64,000 bases of DNA from Acidiphilium sp. C61 (GCF_902712915.1 NZ_CACTIA010000005.1:1302001-1366000); one strand, 5' to 3'; positions 41,853-51,145 are shown, counted from the first letter of the stretch. Numbers and translations: made by a program. The notes: generated from the letters alone by a model not told the origin.

Positions 41853-42765
41853 TTACCCCGTTGCCGCGCTCCGCAGCGTGGCGCTTTCCACACCGGGCCT
41901 GGAGGCGGCCTGCGCCTTCTATACCGAAACCTGGCAGCTGGAGCTGGTGGCGCAAGCGCCCGGCCGCGCCTATCTGGCCGCCAGCGGCGACGATGCCTAT
42001 GTGCTGGAATTGCGCGCCGGCGCGCGCGCCGCCTTGGACGCCGTCAGCTTCCGGGTGCGCGCCGCGGCGGATCTGCCCCGGCTCTACGAAGCCTGTGTGC
42101 AAGCGGGCTGCACCATCCTGCAACCGCCCGGACCGGACCATGGGCCAGCCGGCGGCACCCATTTCATCGTCCGCGAACCGCAAGGCTGCACGCTGGAATT
42201 TGTGCATGGCGATGCGCGCCGCGAGGGCAGCATACGGCCCAACCGGCCGCTGCGGCTGGCGCATGTGAACATCAACAGCGCCGCAATCGAGGATCTGTCC
42301 CGCTTCTGGCAGGAGGTTCTGGGCTTCCGCCTGACCGACCGCTCCCAGGCCATGACCTTCCTGAGCTGCAACAGCGACCACCACGCCATTGTGCTCGCGC
42401 AGGCGCCGGTGAACGGGCTCAACCATGTCGCATTCCTGCTGCCGGATCTTGAATCGGTGATGCGCGGTGCCGGGCATGTGGTGGATCATGGCTGTGGCAT
42501 CGGCTGGGGGCCGGGACGGCACGGGCCGGGCGATAATGTGTTCGCCTATTTCGTCGGGCCGGACGATGTCGTGGTCGAATACACCGCCGAGGTGCTGCAG
42601 GTGGATGAGAGCTACCGCGTCCGGGGCCCGCAAGACTGGGTCTGGCCGCCCGGCCGTACCGATCATTGGGGCGTCGCACCGCCGAAGACCCCCGCCTGTA
42701 AGGCCGCGCAGCTCGCCATCGGCTTCGCCTGTGCGTCTGATCTAGAGCATCATCCGATGAGATAG
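41842..42765 (+). CDS. Two-domain VOC extradiol dioxygenase (C-terminus altered by a repeat)
   Basis: A 307-residue type I extradiol dioxygenase-like protein with two VOC modules (residues 8-125 and 135-255). Likely iron ligands are His in LAHVNINS, His in GLNHVAFLLP and Glu in VVEYTAEVLQV. It should open a catechol ring next to the hydroxyls. The ATG at 41842 follows GAGGTGCAAG. The last residues (LEHHPMR) are encoded by an inserted hairpin repeat; without it the frame would end LTRQG-stop seven bases before the next gene's GTG. The altered tail lies outside the fold and is probably tolerated. Confidence 0.82.
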   Translation: MPPDYPVAALRSVALSTPGLEAACAFYTETWQLELVAQAPGRAYLAASGDDAYVLELRAGARAALDAVSFRVRAAADLPRLYEACVQAGCTILQPPGPDHGPAGGTHFIVREPQGCTLEFVHGDARREGSIRPNRPLRLAHVNINSAAIEDLSRFWQEVLGFRLTDRSQAMTFLSCNSDHHAIVLAQAPVNGLNHVAFLLPDLESVMRGAGHVVDHGCGIGWGPGRHGPGDNVFAYFVGPDDVVVEYTAEVLQVDESYRVRGPQDWVWPPGRTDHWGVAPPKTPACKAAQLAIGFACASDLEHHPMR

Positions 42766-42846
42766 AATCATCTCATCGAATAAAAATGCTCTTATTATCA
42801 ACAAGATAGAGCACGACATCCGATCCTGATGGATCGGAACGTGCTC
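42745..42846. mobile_element. Full two-hairpin repeat inside the aromatic-catabolic cluster
   Basis: GAGCATCATCCGATGAGATA ... GGAACGTGCTC, flanked by TA at 42743-42744 and 42847-42848. The left hairpin is diverged (GATGAG/CTCATC), but the stem is kept by paired changes. It sits between the dioxygenase and hydroxylase genes, so it may attenuate or process the cluster's mRNA. Confidence 0.88.
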
Positions 42847-42867
42847 TAACGAGACAAGGGTGACGTC

Positions 42868-44490
42868 GTGACATACGCAGATGAGCTCTTCGATGTCGTG
42901 GTTGCCGGCTTCGGTCCTTCCGGGGCGACGGCGGCCGGGCTGCTGGGGGCGTATGGCTTGCGCGTGCTTGTGGTCGAACGACAGACCGAGGTCTATGACA
43001 AGCCCCGCGCGATCGCGCTCGATCATGAAATTTTCAGGCATTTCGACAATATGGGTGTGGCGGACGCGGTGCGGCCTCATGTCGCGCCCTTCACCGCCTC
43101 GCAGCATTTCGGCGCGCAAGGCCAGTTGATCCGCACCATCGACATGGTGCAGCCGCCTTATCCGCTGGGCTACACGCCCAGCATGGTCTTCAGCCAGCCG
43201 CCGGTGGAGGCGGCGCTGCGCGTGCATGCGGCGCGTTTCGCCACTGTCAGCATCGTCACCGGCGCGGAACTGATCGGCTTCGAGGAACGCGGCCAAGAGA
43301 GCGGCCAAGAGATCCGCGCCACGCTGCGCGCCGAAGATGGCACGCAGCGCCAGATCCGCGGCAAATTCCTGCTCGGCTGCGATGGCGCCTCCAGCACCGT
43401 GCGACAGCTGGCCGATATGGCGCTGCGCGACCTGATTTTCGATGAGCCCTGGCTGGTGGTGGATATACGCTGCGGCGACGCGGCGCTGGCCAGGCTGCCG
43501 CAATGCTCGGCGCAATTCTGCGACCCGGCGCGGCCGACCACCTACATCATCGGGCCGGGCAATCACCGGCGCTGGGAGATCATGCTGCTGCCTGGCGAAA
43601 ACCCGCGGGAGATGGCGGCGCCGGAGCAGGTCTGGCGCCTGCTGGCCGGTTTCATGGCGCCCAGCGAAGGCGAGCTGTGGCGCGCCGCCGCCTACCGGTT
43701 CCATGCTCTGGTGGCGCAAAGCTGGCGGCGCGGGCGCGTTCTCATCGCCGGCGATGCCGCGCACCAGCAACCGCCTTTCATCGGCCAGGGCATGTGCCAG
43801 GGGCTGCGCGATGTCACCAATCTGGTCTGGAAGCTGGAGCGCGTGCTGCGCGGGCGATCGCCGCTGGCGCTGCTCGACAGCTACGAGGCGGAGCGGCGCC
43901 GGCATGTCGAGACATTGACCGGCAAGATCAAGGCGATCGGCCAGATGATCTGCGAGCGGGACCCGGCGCTGGCGGCGGCGCGCGATGCCGATTTGCTGGC
44001 CCAGGGCGGCGGCACCCCGCCGCATGTGACGCGCCAGGACATTGTGCCGCCGCTGGAAACCGGCCTGCTCGCGGCGCCGGGCAACCCCGGGCGCGGGCTG
44101 TTGTTTGCGCAGCCGTTAATCCGCCGGGAGGGCGGCACCGCGCTGCTCGACACGCTGACCGGCACCGGCTGGCGGCTGATTCTGGATGGTCGCGTCCTGC
44201 GGGCACCGGATCTTGCCGCCTTGCTGACGCCAGCGGACGATATCGGCCTGTACGCCATCGCCCCGGCTGGGGCGGCGCTGCCGGGCGCGCTTGAGGAACA
44301 GGACGGCGTCGTGGCCGCCTGGTTCGACCGTCATCAGGCCCAGGCCGTGCTGGTACGTCCCGATCATTACGTCTTTGGCACGGCGGCGAACGCCAAGGCG
44401 CTGCCGGCGCTGCTCGCCTCCTGCCGGGCGCAGCTCGCCTGCGCCGAACCCATCCATCAGGAAGTCAAACATGAAGCTTGCCACGGTTAA
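42868..44490 (+). CDS. MhpA-like FAD-dependent aromatic hydroxylase
   Basis: A 540-residue class A flavin monooxygenase. Motifs are the FAD site VVAGFGPSGATAAGLLGAYG, the DG motif LLGCDGASSTVRQLA and the second FAD motif VLIAGDAAHQQPPFIGQGMC. The C-terminal thioredoxin-like domain (about 430-540) is as in MhpA and phenol hydroxylases. It probably adds a hydroxyl next to an existing one, making the catechol for the extradiol dioxygenase. A GTG start at 42868 is used (AAGGGTGACGTC upstream). It overlaps the next gene by 20 nt. Confidence 0.83.
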   Translation: MTYADELFDVVVAGFGPSGATAAGLLGAYGLRVLVVERQTEVYDKPRAIALDHEIFRHFDNMGVADAVRPHVAPFTASQHFGAQGQLIRTIDMVQPPYPLGYTPSMVFSQPPVEAALRVHAARFATVSIVTGAELIGFEERGQESGQEIRATLRAEDGTQRQIRGKFLLGCDGASSTVRQLADMALRDLIFDEPWLVVDIRCGDAALARLPQCSAQFCDPARPTTYIIGPGNHRRWEIMLLPGENPREMAAPEQVWRLLAGFMAPSEGELWRAAAYRFHALVAQSWRRGRVLIAGDAAHQQPPFIGQGMCQGLRDVTNLVWKLERVLRGRSPLALLDSYEAERRRHVETLTGKIKAIGQMICERDPALAAARDADLLAQGGGTPPHVTRQDIVPPLETGLLAAPGNPGRGLLFAQPLIRREGGTALLDTLTGTGWRLILDGRVLRAPDLAALLTPADDIGLYAIAPAGAALPGALEEQDGVVAAWFDRHQAQAVLVRPDHYVFGTAANAKALPALLASCRAQLACAEPIHQEVKHEACHG

Positions 44491-45316
44491 AATCGCCGAT
44501 GCCCCGCATTGGGGCGTGATCGAGGGAGAGATGTTCTTCGATGTCGGGAGCGTCCTGCAGGCGCATTATCCCGACCTCAAATCCGCCATCGCCGCCGGGA
44601 TGGCCGGGGTGGCGGAGGCCCGCGCACAGGCGCGAGCCACGCCGCTGCAGGCGCTGAGCTTCCTGCCGGTGATCCCCAACCCGGACAAAATTCTTTGCGT
44701 CGGTCTGAACTATGAGATGCACCGCCAGGAGACCGGGCGGCCGGAGGTTGCGCACCCCACCATCTTCGCCCGCTTCGCCAACAGCCAGATTGGCCACATG
44801 GCGCCGATCCTGCGGCCCAAACTCTCCAACGATCTCGATTACGAGGGCGAACTGGCCGTCATCATCGGCACGCCCGGCCGTTATATTCCCCGCGCCGCGG
44901 CGATGGCGCATATCGCCGGCTACGCCTGCTACAACGATGCCAGTGTGCGCGATTTCCAGCGCCACACGATGCAGTTCACGCCGGGCAAGAATTTTCCCGA
45001 TACCGGCGCCTTCGGCCCGTGGATGATGACACCCGATGAGCTGGGACCGCTGGCGGAGCTGCGCCTGCAGACGCGCCTCAACGGCGAGGTGGTGCAGGAG
45101 GCACTGTTCAAGCAGATGATCTTCGATATCGGCACCCAGATCGATTATTGCTCGCAATTCACCCGGCTTGAGGCCGGCGATGTAATCGTCAGCGGCACGC
45201 CGGGCGGCGTCGGCGCCAAGCGCAACCCGCCGCTCTGGATGAAGCCGGGCGATGTCGTCGAGGTCGAGATCGACCGGCTGGGCATTCTCCGTAATCCGGT
45301 CGCGCAGGAGGCGTGA
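44471..45316 (+). CDS. Fumarylacetoacetate hydrolase family protein
   Basis: A 281-residue FAH-fold enzyme with a small N-terminal domain and the catalytic core from about residue 70: CVGLNYEMHRQETGR, the metal-site acidic residues in DLDYEGELAVIIG, YACYNDASVRDFQR and VIVSGTPGGVGAKRNPP. Members hydrolyse acyl-pyruvates or act as hydratases/decarboxylases on ring-cleavage products. Its place after the hydroxylase and dioxygenase fits a late step of meta-cleavage catabolism. Confidence 0.83.
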   Translation: MKLATVKIADAPHWGVIEGEMFFDVGSVLQAHYPDLKSAIAAGMAGVAEARAQARATPLQALSFLPVIPNPDKILCVGLNYEMHRQETGRPEVAHPTIFARFANSQIGHMAPILRPKLSNDLDYEGELAVIIGTPGRYIPRAAAMAHIAGYACYNDASVRDFQRHTMQFTPGKNFPDTGAFGPWMMTPDELGPLAELRLQTRLNGEVVQEALFKQMIFDIGTQIDYCSQFTRLEAGDVIVSGTPGGVGAKRNPPLWMKPGDVVEVEIDRLGILRNPVAQEA

Positions 45317-45383
45317 TGCTCTAACAGCCGCGCCGGCAAACCGCCCGCGCGCGGCACGTCCAAAAATAATGGGGAGACTAAAA

Positions 45384-46724
45384 ATGAATGGTCCAGGCGA
45401 GGCCGGGCAAATGCCGGCAATTCCGACGCGCGCCTACATGATCGTGGCGCTGCTGTTCGTGTTTCAGACGCTGAACTTCTTCGACAAGCTGGCCTTCGGC
45501 GTCTCGGGCGTGCCGATGATGCATGAATTCAGCCTCACCCCCAAGCAGTTCGGCTTGATCGGCGCGGCGTTCTTTCTGTTTTTCGCGGTCGGCGGCACGG
45601 TGATCGGCACGCTCTTCGTCGGGCGCTACCGGTCCAAACATATCCTGCTGACCCTCGCTGGCATCTGGACGGCGAGCCAGCTGCCCGTCGCCTTCACCCA
45701 TTCCTTGCCAATCATCATCGCCTGCCGGTTGCTGCTGGGCATCGGCGAGGGCGCGGCACTGGCCACGGCGATGACCGCCGCCTACGAATGGTTTCCCGAC
45801 CATCGCCGCAACCTTCCCTCCGCCTTCATTCTGCAAGGCATCAGCGCCGGCTTTCTCATCGGCGGGCCGCTGCTCAGCTGGTTTGTGGTGCATGCCGGCT
45901 GGCGCTCCTGCTTCCTGGTGTGCGGGGTTCTGAGCCTGGTCTGGATGGTGCTGTTCGCGCTGATCGGGCGCGAGGGACCGCTTGCCGGCCAGCACGCCGC
46001 CCCCGTGGCACATGAAACCCCGTTGCCGTTCCGCCTGCTCTGGCTGGACCGCACGGTCATCGGCGTCATGCTCATCGCCTTTTTCGGCTATTGGGTCATC
46101 GGCATGGCCGCGGTCTGGCTGCCGCCCTTTCTGCGGCTGGGGCTGGGCTATGCGCCGCTGAAGGCCGACTGGATCATCTCCGCCATCTACGTGATCCAGT
46201 CTCCGGCGCTCATCCTCGGCTCCTGGCTGACGCATACGATGCGCCAGCGCGGCTGGAGTGCCCGCATCTGCCTGGGCTGGAGTTCTGGCCTCGCGATGCT
46301 GGTGAGTGGCGCCGCCTTGCTCGCCGCGGTGCGAAGCCCTGCCGGCGTGGTGCAGACCTGCTTCCTGGCCATCGCCTTTTCGGTGCCGAGCCTGACAACG
46401 ATCTTCGGGCCGGTGATCCTCGCCGCGATCGCGCCGTCCCGCCAGCGCGCCCGGCTGGTGGTGGTGATCATCTCCGCCACCTCGATCTCCGCGTTCTTTT
46501 CCACCTTCATCAACGGCTGGATCATCGGCGCCTACCCGGGCAATGCGCCGCTGGGCTTTGCCATCGCCTTCGGGCTGGGCGGGGTGATCCTGCTCGCCGG
46601 CGGGCTGGCCAGCTTCCTGCTGCTGTTTCCTGAAGCAAGCGCCGCGCGCTTCGCCGCCTATCGGCAGGCCCGCGATACCGGCGCCGGGTTTGAGCCTGCC
46701 TCATTCGCCCGCGCCAAGCCCTGA
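45384..46724 (+). CDS. MFS transporter, anion:cation symporter-like
   Basis: A 446-residue inner-membrane protein with about twelve hydrophobic segments: MIVALLFVFQTLNFFDKLAFG is helix 1, GTLFVGRYRSKHILL the loop 2-3 motif, and GIGEGAALATAMTAAYEWFP the helix 4-5 region typical of the ACS family that imports aromatic and organic acids. The start at 45384 follows GGGGAGACTAAAA. It probably imports the cluster's substrate with protons. Confidence 0.83.
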   Translation: MNGPGEAGQMPAIPTRAYMIVALLFVFQTLNFFDKLAFGVSGVPMMHEFSLTPKQFGLIGAAFFLFFAVGGTVIGTLFVGRYRSKHILLTLAGIWTASQLPVAFTHSLPIIIACRLLLGIGEGAALATAMTAAYEWFPDHRRNLPSAFILQGISAGFLIGGPLLSWFVVHAGWRSCFLVCGVLSLVWMVLFALIGREGPLAGQHAAPVAHETPLPFRLLWLDRTVIGVMLIAFFGYWVIGMAAVWLPPFLRLGLGYAPLKADWIISAIYVIQSPALILGSWLTHTMRQRGWSARICLGWSSGLAMLVSGAALLAAVRSPAGVVQTCFLAIAFSVPSLTTIFGPVILAAIAPSRQRARLVVVIISATSISAFFSTFINGWIIGAYPGNAPLGFAIAFGLGGVILLAGGLASFLLLFPEASAARFAAYRQARDTGAGFEPASFARAKP

Positions 46725-46767
46725 TCCGACGAGCATCTCAAATCCAACGTAACAAGGGAGGTTTCCA

Positions 46768-47664
46768 ATGAAGACAGGATTTCGTTTCATGCTGGCCGGC
46801 ATTGGCCTGGCCGCGATGTCGTTGCCCGCCAAGGCGGCGATGGTCGGCAGCAATCCGGAATATCCGGTTGGCAATACGCTCGGCCAGCCGACGGGCCTGC
46901 TGCCGCCGCCTGGCGTGTATCTCACCTTCAAGCCGAGCTACACCCAGTCCCGCCCGGTGAGCGGGGACGGCCATTTCACCGGCGCCCATGCCAATATCTG
47001 GGGCGCCACCGGCTCGATCGCCTACATTCCCGACATCCGGATCCTCGGCGCCCGCTATGGCATGTTCATCCGCTCTCTCGGCTGGCTGAATGTCAGCCTC
47101 ACCACGCCCAGGGCGGCCGGTAGCAAGACCTTCAGCCGCACCGGCCTCGTTGATACCGAGTTCACGCCGCTTTCATTGAGCTGGGATCTCGGCCATCATG
47201 TGTTCCTCGATGCCGATTTCGGCTTCTATCCGCCTAACGGCCAGTACAGCAACACGGCCAAGGTGAATACCGGGCAAAATCATTGGACGATCGAGCCGGA
47301 CATGTCCGTCAGCTGGCTCCCCGGCCCCTACCAATTCACGGTGCACGTGACGCTGGACAAGAATTTCGAGAACAGCACCACGCATTATACCAATGGCACG
47401 ACGATGGATTGGGACTTCACCGCGATGCGCAGTTTCGGTCACTGGTCGATCGGGCCGGTCTCGTATTTCTACAAGCAGATCACGGCGGATTCAGGCCCGG
47501 CGGCGCTCAATGGCGGGTCGCCCGAATCCTTCGCGCTGGGGGCGGATGTCGCCTATCAGGGCAAAGGCTACAAGATGAACATGTTCTTCACCCATGACGT
47601 CTACGCCCGCAATGTCGGCGAGGCCGGCAAGGTCGTGCTGACACTCAGTGTGCCGTTGAGGTAA
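46768..47664 (+). CDS. Outer-membrane channel of the MetA-pathway phenol-degradation transporter family
   Basis: A 298-residue predicted beta-barrel with a signal peptide ([20 protein letters not shown], then AKA-A). The rest alternates short strands rich in aromatic residues ([43 protein letters not shown]) and ends in a strand with terminal residues SVPLR. It matches the family of outer-membrane proteins in phenol and aromatic catabolic clusters. As the last gene of the cluster it likely brings the substrate across the outer membrane. Confidence 0.78.
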   Translation: MKTGFRFMLAGIGLAAMSLPAKAAMVGSNPEYPVGNTLGQPTGLLPPPGVYLTFKPSYTQSRPVSGDGHFTGAHANIWGATGSIAYIPDIRILGARYGMFIRSLGWLNVSLTTPRAAGSKTFSRTGLVDTEFTPLSLSWDLGHHVFLDADFGFYPPNGQYSNTAKVNTGQNHWTIEPDMSVSWLPGPYQFTVHVTLDKNFENSTTHYTNGTTMDWDFTAMRSFGHWSIGPVSYFYKQITADSGPAALNGGSPESFALGADVAYQGKGYKMNMFFTHDVYARNVGEAGKVVLTLSVPLR

Positions 47665-47671
47665 CCCGCTC

Positions 47672-47750
47672 GCAGCATCATCCGATCAGATGGTAGCATC
47701 TGATCGGATCGAGCTGCTCGGTTTGTCGATGTGATCGATCGTCGTTCGGA
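47672..47750. repeat. Truncated hairpin repeat
   Basis: The left hairpin is present (GCAGCATCATCCGATCAGATG ... GATCGGATCGAGCTGCTC, 47672-47719), followed by linker-like sequence and only a short piece of the right half. It lies directly downstream of the outer-membrane channel and borders the panE fragment. Confidence 0.7.
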
Positions 47751-47855
47751 TGTGCGGCCAGGTCGGACCAGGAAGGTGATGTCTCGCCCGGCCTGAACCT
47801 GCCTTGCACCGAAATAACCGCCCGTCGCGCCATCCCCGACAACACGCACGCGCAT
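47750..47855 (-). pseudogene. 2-dehydropantoate 2-reductase (PanE/ApbA) N-terminal fragment
   Basis: The minus-strand frame from 47855 reads [19 protein letters not shown] and then [14 protein letters not shown], the NADP-binding start of ketopantoate reductases (usual G-A-G-A-I/M-G). About 35 codons remain; then the sequence runs into the truncated hairpin repeat and stops. The rest of the gene is absent, so this is a relic at the right border of the accessory region. Confidence 0.7.
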
Positions 47856-47900
47856 TGCGGTGTCCGGTCATGACAGGGGTCTTCGTGGTGAAGCGGGGCG

Positions 47901-49445
47901 TCAATGTGAACCGGTTGCGGGGGCCGCCGGAGCCGCGACCTTCCGCATCAGCAACACGAGTGGGGCGGCGATGACGAAGGCGAGCATCACGGCCCGAAAG
48001 GCATCGGCATAGGCCATGGTCGACGCCTCGCGGTAGGCAAGGGCCCGCAATTGCGCAAGCGCGGCGACGTGACCCGCGGGAGCGGAGCCGAGCAGCGTTG
48101 CAAGGTGTGTGCTTGTTGCCGCGACGAGGCGGTCCATCGCGTCATTCGCGGGCGTCAGGTTGGTCGCGATCGCGAGGAAATGCATGTTGGTCCGGTCATT
48201 CAGGACGGCGCCGCATACCGCGATGCCAACCGCTCCGCCGAGATTGCGCATCATGTTGAAGAGACCGCTTGCATATTTCAGTCGCGCGGCAGGAAGGCTG
48301 CCGAGCCCGAGGGTAACGCTCGGCGCGACAGCGAAAACCTGCGGGAAGCCGCGCAGGATCTGCGGCACCAGCAGCTGGTCGCCGCCCCAGTCGTGGGTAA
48401 TCAGGCTGAAGCTCCACATGGCGAGACCGAAGCAGCCAAGCCCGAACATCATCAGCCATCTCCCGTCGAATTTCCGGGCGAGCGCGATATAGATGGGAAC
48501 CCCGATCAGCGAGGCCACGCCGGTCGAGAAGATGGCAACGCCGGTCTGCCAGGCGGAAAATCCGCGCACGTAGCCGAGAAACAGCGGCTCGAGGTAGATG
48601 GTCGAGAAGATACCGATGCCGGTGACGAAGGAGAGGATGCAGCCGATCAGGAAATTGCGGTTGCGCAGGGCGCGCAGATCGACAACCGGATGCTCGTAGG
48701 TGAGACTCCTGACGACGAACAGGATGCCGGTTATCGCAGAGACGATGGCGCAGAGACGGATCGTCTCGTCGCTGAACCAGTTCCAGCGCGCACCTTCTTC
48801 GAGCACGTATTCGAGCGTGCCGAGCGCTGCGGCCATCAGAGCGATGCCGGGATAGTCGGCATCGCCGAGGAGCGAGAGGTCGGCCTCATCGATGTCGACG
48901 CGCAGCGCCACGACGAAGGCGACGAGCAACCCGGGCACGAGATTGACGTAGAAAAGCCAGTGCCAGTCCAGCGTGTCGGTGATCCACCCGCCGATGACCG
49001 GGCCGAGGGTTGGCGCGACGGAGGCGATGGTGCCGATCACCGCGGCGGCGTAGACCCGCTTCGGGCCGGGAAAATAGTGGAACGAGGAGGTGAAGACGGT
49101 GGGGATCATCGACGCACCGAGCATTCCCTGCAGGGCGCGGAAGACGATCATGCTGTCGATGTTCCAGGCGAGGCCGCAGAGCATCGAGGCGCATGTGAAC
49201 CCGAGCGCCGATCCGGCGAACAGCCACCGTGTGGAAAAGAGGCGTGTCAGCCATCCCGAAAGCGGAATCATGATGATTTCGGCGATGAGGTAGGCGGTCT
49301 GCAGCCAGCTGATCTGGTCCTGTGCGGCGGACAGGCCGCCACCGATTTCCTGCAGGGACGACGCCACGATCTGGATATCGAGCAGCGCGATGAACATGCC
49401 CACGCACATGATCGCGAACGGAACGATGGCGCTGAGATTGTTCAC
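47901..49445 (-). CDS. DHA2-type MFS drug efflux permease (EmrB/QacA family)
   Basis: A 514-residue, 14-helix inner-membrane antiporter: MFIALLDIQIVASSLQEIGGGL is the conserved first helix, WLQTAYLIAEIIMIPLSGWL the second, and RALQGMLGASMIPTVFTSSF the motif C region. With the upstream membrane-fusion protein it should form an EmrAB-type tripartite exporter. It starts 11 nt after the fusion-protein stop. Substrates are unknown. Confidence 0.88.
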   Translation of the reverse strand: MNNLSAIVPFAIMCVGMFIALLDIQIVASSLQEIGGGLSAAQDQISWLQTAYLIAEIIMIPLSGWLTRLFSTRWLFAGSALGFTCASMLCGLAWNIDSMIVFRALQGMLGASMIPTVFTSSFHYFPGPKRVYAAAVIGTIASVAPTLGPVIGGWITDTLDWHWLFYVNLVPGLLVAFVVALRVDIDEADLSLLGDADYPGIALMAAALGTLEYVLEEGARWNWFSDETIRLCAIVSAITGILFVVRSLTYEHPVVDLRALRNRNFLIGCILSFVTGIGIFSTIYLEPLFLGYVRGFSAWQTGVAIFSTGVASLIGVPIYIALARKFDGRWLMMFGLGCFGLAMWSFSLITHDWGGDQLLVPQILRGFPQVFAVAPSVTLGLGSLPAARLKYASGLFNMMRNLGGAVGIAVCGAVLNDRTNMHFLAIATNLTPANDAMDRLVAATSTHLATLLGSAPAGHVAALAQLRALAYREASTMAYADAFRAVMLAFVIAAPLVLLMRKVAAPAAPATGSH

Positions 49446-49456
49446 CGGCGCGCGCC

Positions 49457-50599
49457 TCAGGAATGCCGGTTGGCGGGCAGGCGTTTCGTGTTCACCGAAA
49501 CCGACGCCGAGAGGCCCGGACGCAGCAGGCCGAGGGTCGATGTGTCGCCGTCGAGAACGATGCGAACGGGCACGCGCTGGACGATCTTGGTGAAGTTGCC
49601 GGTCGCGTTCTGCGGCGGAATGACGCTGAACACGGCACCGGTCGCGGGGGCGAGGCTCGCCACATGGCCATGCAGGACCCGCCCGGGCGACACGTCGGCG
49701 ACGATCGTGGCCGGATCGCCAGGCCGCATCCGATGCAGGTCACTCTCCTTGAAGTTGGCGTCGACCCAGAGCCCGCGTGCCGGGACGACGGAAAGCAGGT
49801 TCGTTCCCGCCGGCACATAGGCGCCTGCCTGCGCCGACCGATCGCCGACATATCCGTCGACCGGTGAATCGATCGTCGTGTATCCGAGGCGCAGCCGGGC
49901 AATCCTGAAATCGGCCTCAGCAGCCCTTATTGCCGCTTTGGCGCCTGTTATCCGCGTCTGGAGTACCGAAAGAAGCTGTTTCGAGACGACGACCGCCGCC
50001 GTTGCCGCATTGACGGAAGCGGCCGCCTTGTGCACTCCGGCGAGGGCTCGCTGGGCATCCTGCCGTGAACCGGCGTCGTTGTTGGCGAGGCTCCGGTAAC
50101 GTGTCGCTTCCTGCGCGGCGAAGGTGGCTTCCGCCTGCCTCGCGGCAAGGTTCGCCTCCGCCTGACGGATCGCGGTGTGCTGGAGTTCGTATCTGGCCTG
50201 CAACGCGGCGACGGCGGCCTTGCGTTCGGCGACGGCGGCGCGTGCGTGGTCGAGTGCGGCCAGATAGTCGGCCGGATCGAGGCGAACCAGGGGCTGGCCG
50301 GCCCGGACATACTGGTTGTCGTGCACCAGGATCGACTGGATGTATCCGGATATGTGCGGGGCGATCGGCGTCACGTCGCCACCGACATAGGCGTCATCCG
50401 TGGTTTCGACGAAGCGCCCGGCCACCCACCAGTTCGCCGCATACCAGGCACTGGCCGCAAGCAGCGCGATGCCAGCCGCCAACAGCAGCATCCTCTTGCC
50501 GAAACGCCGGGGCACATCGGCGGAGCGCCTGCCGGTGATCGGTCGGGGCTGCGGATGATCCGGCACGTCGATGGTCCGATCGTCTGTCGGATAGCTCAT
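49457..50599 (-). CDS. EmrA/HlyD-type membrane fusion protein
   Basis: A 380-residue periplasmic adaptor. The start at 50599 follows GAGGAAAG. One membrane anchor (residues 35-57, MLLLAAGIALLAASAWYAA), then TTDDAYVGGDVTPIAPHISGY opening the lipoyl half-motif, an alpha-helical hairpin (about 110-220) and the beta-barrel region (YTTIDSPVDGYVGDRSAQAG). It links the EmrB-like pump to an outer-membrane channel, which is not encoded here. Confidence 0.88.
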   Translation of the reverse strand: MSYPTDDRTIDVPDHPQPRPITGRRSADVPRRFGKRMLLLAAGIALLAASAWYAANWWVAGRFVETTDDAYVGGDVTPIAPHISGYIQSILVHDNQYVRAGQPLVRLDPADYLAALDHARAAVAERKAAVAALQARYELQHTAIRQAEANLAARQAEATFAAQEATRYRSLANNDAGSRQDAQRALAGVHKAAASVNAATAAVVVSKQLLSVLQTRITGAKAAIRAAEADFRIARLRLGYTTIDSPVDGYVGDRSAQAGAYVPAGTNLLSVVPARGLWVDANFKESDLHRMRPGDPATIVADVSPGRVLHGHVASLAPATGAVFSVIPPQNATGNFTKIVQRVPVRIVLDGDTSTLGLLRPGLSASVSVNTKRLPANRHS

Positions 50600-50645
50600 T
50601 TCGTACTTTCCTCGGGATGGGACGGCCGGCAGCGCGCGGAATGCA

Positions 50646-51110
50646 TCAGGCCGGCGCGGTGGGCATGTCGAAGACGAGCAGCGTTGACGTTGCGGAGGCA
50701 CAGAGCTTTCCAGCCGAATCGGTCAGCCGGGCTTCGGCAAAGGCGGTGCGGCGGCCGATCGACAGGATCTTGCCTTCGGCGCGCACGGTCCCGCTATCCG
50801 GGCTCAGCGGGCGGTGATAGGACACCTTGAGTTCAAGGGTCGTGTAGCCTTGGATTGGACTGAGCATCGAATGGGCCGCGCAGCCGCAGGCGCTGTCGAG
50901 GAGTGTCGCAGCGTAGCCGCCATGGACCGACCCGATCGGGTTCAGCACTTCCGGGCCGGGCTCTCCCTCGAAAACGGCCCGGCCTTTCTCGATTTCGATC
51001 AGCCTGAAATCCATCGTCCTGCCGATGGGTGGATTGTTGCCGGCTTTGAGGAGGGCCTGAAGCTGGGCCAGCCCATCATGGCCATCGGGATTGTTGCGTA
51101 TGACGTCCAT
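50646..51110 (-). CDS. PaaI family hotdog thioesterase
   Basis: A 154-residue hotdog-fold thioesterase: LNPIGSVHGGYAATLLDSACG is the active-site helix with the conserved His-Gly-Gly, and YTTLELKVSYHRPL the central strand. It hydrolyses acyl- or aryl-CoA thioesters in the cytosol. It is 46 nt upstream of the emrA-like gene on the same strand and is probably the first gene of that operon under the divergent TetR regulator. Confidence 0.85.
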   Translation of the reverse strand: MDVIRNNPDGHDGLAQLQALLKAGNNPPIGRTMDFRLIEIEKGRAVFEGEPGPEVLNPIGSVHGGYAATLLDSACGCAAHSMLSPIQGYTTLELKVSYHRPLSPDSGTVRAEGKILSIGRRTAFAEARLTDSAGKLCASATSTLLVFDMPTAPA

Positions 51111-51145
51111 TGCGGTTTCCTTTCCTGCGCGATTCGAGAAAACTG

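Noticed and set aside
42742..44025. A 427-codon minus-strand frame across the hydroxylase gene
   Set aside because: Its last residues are just the translated hairpin repeat and the rest is antisense shadow; several other spurious frames share the same repeat-derived tail.
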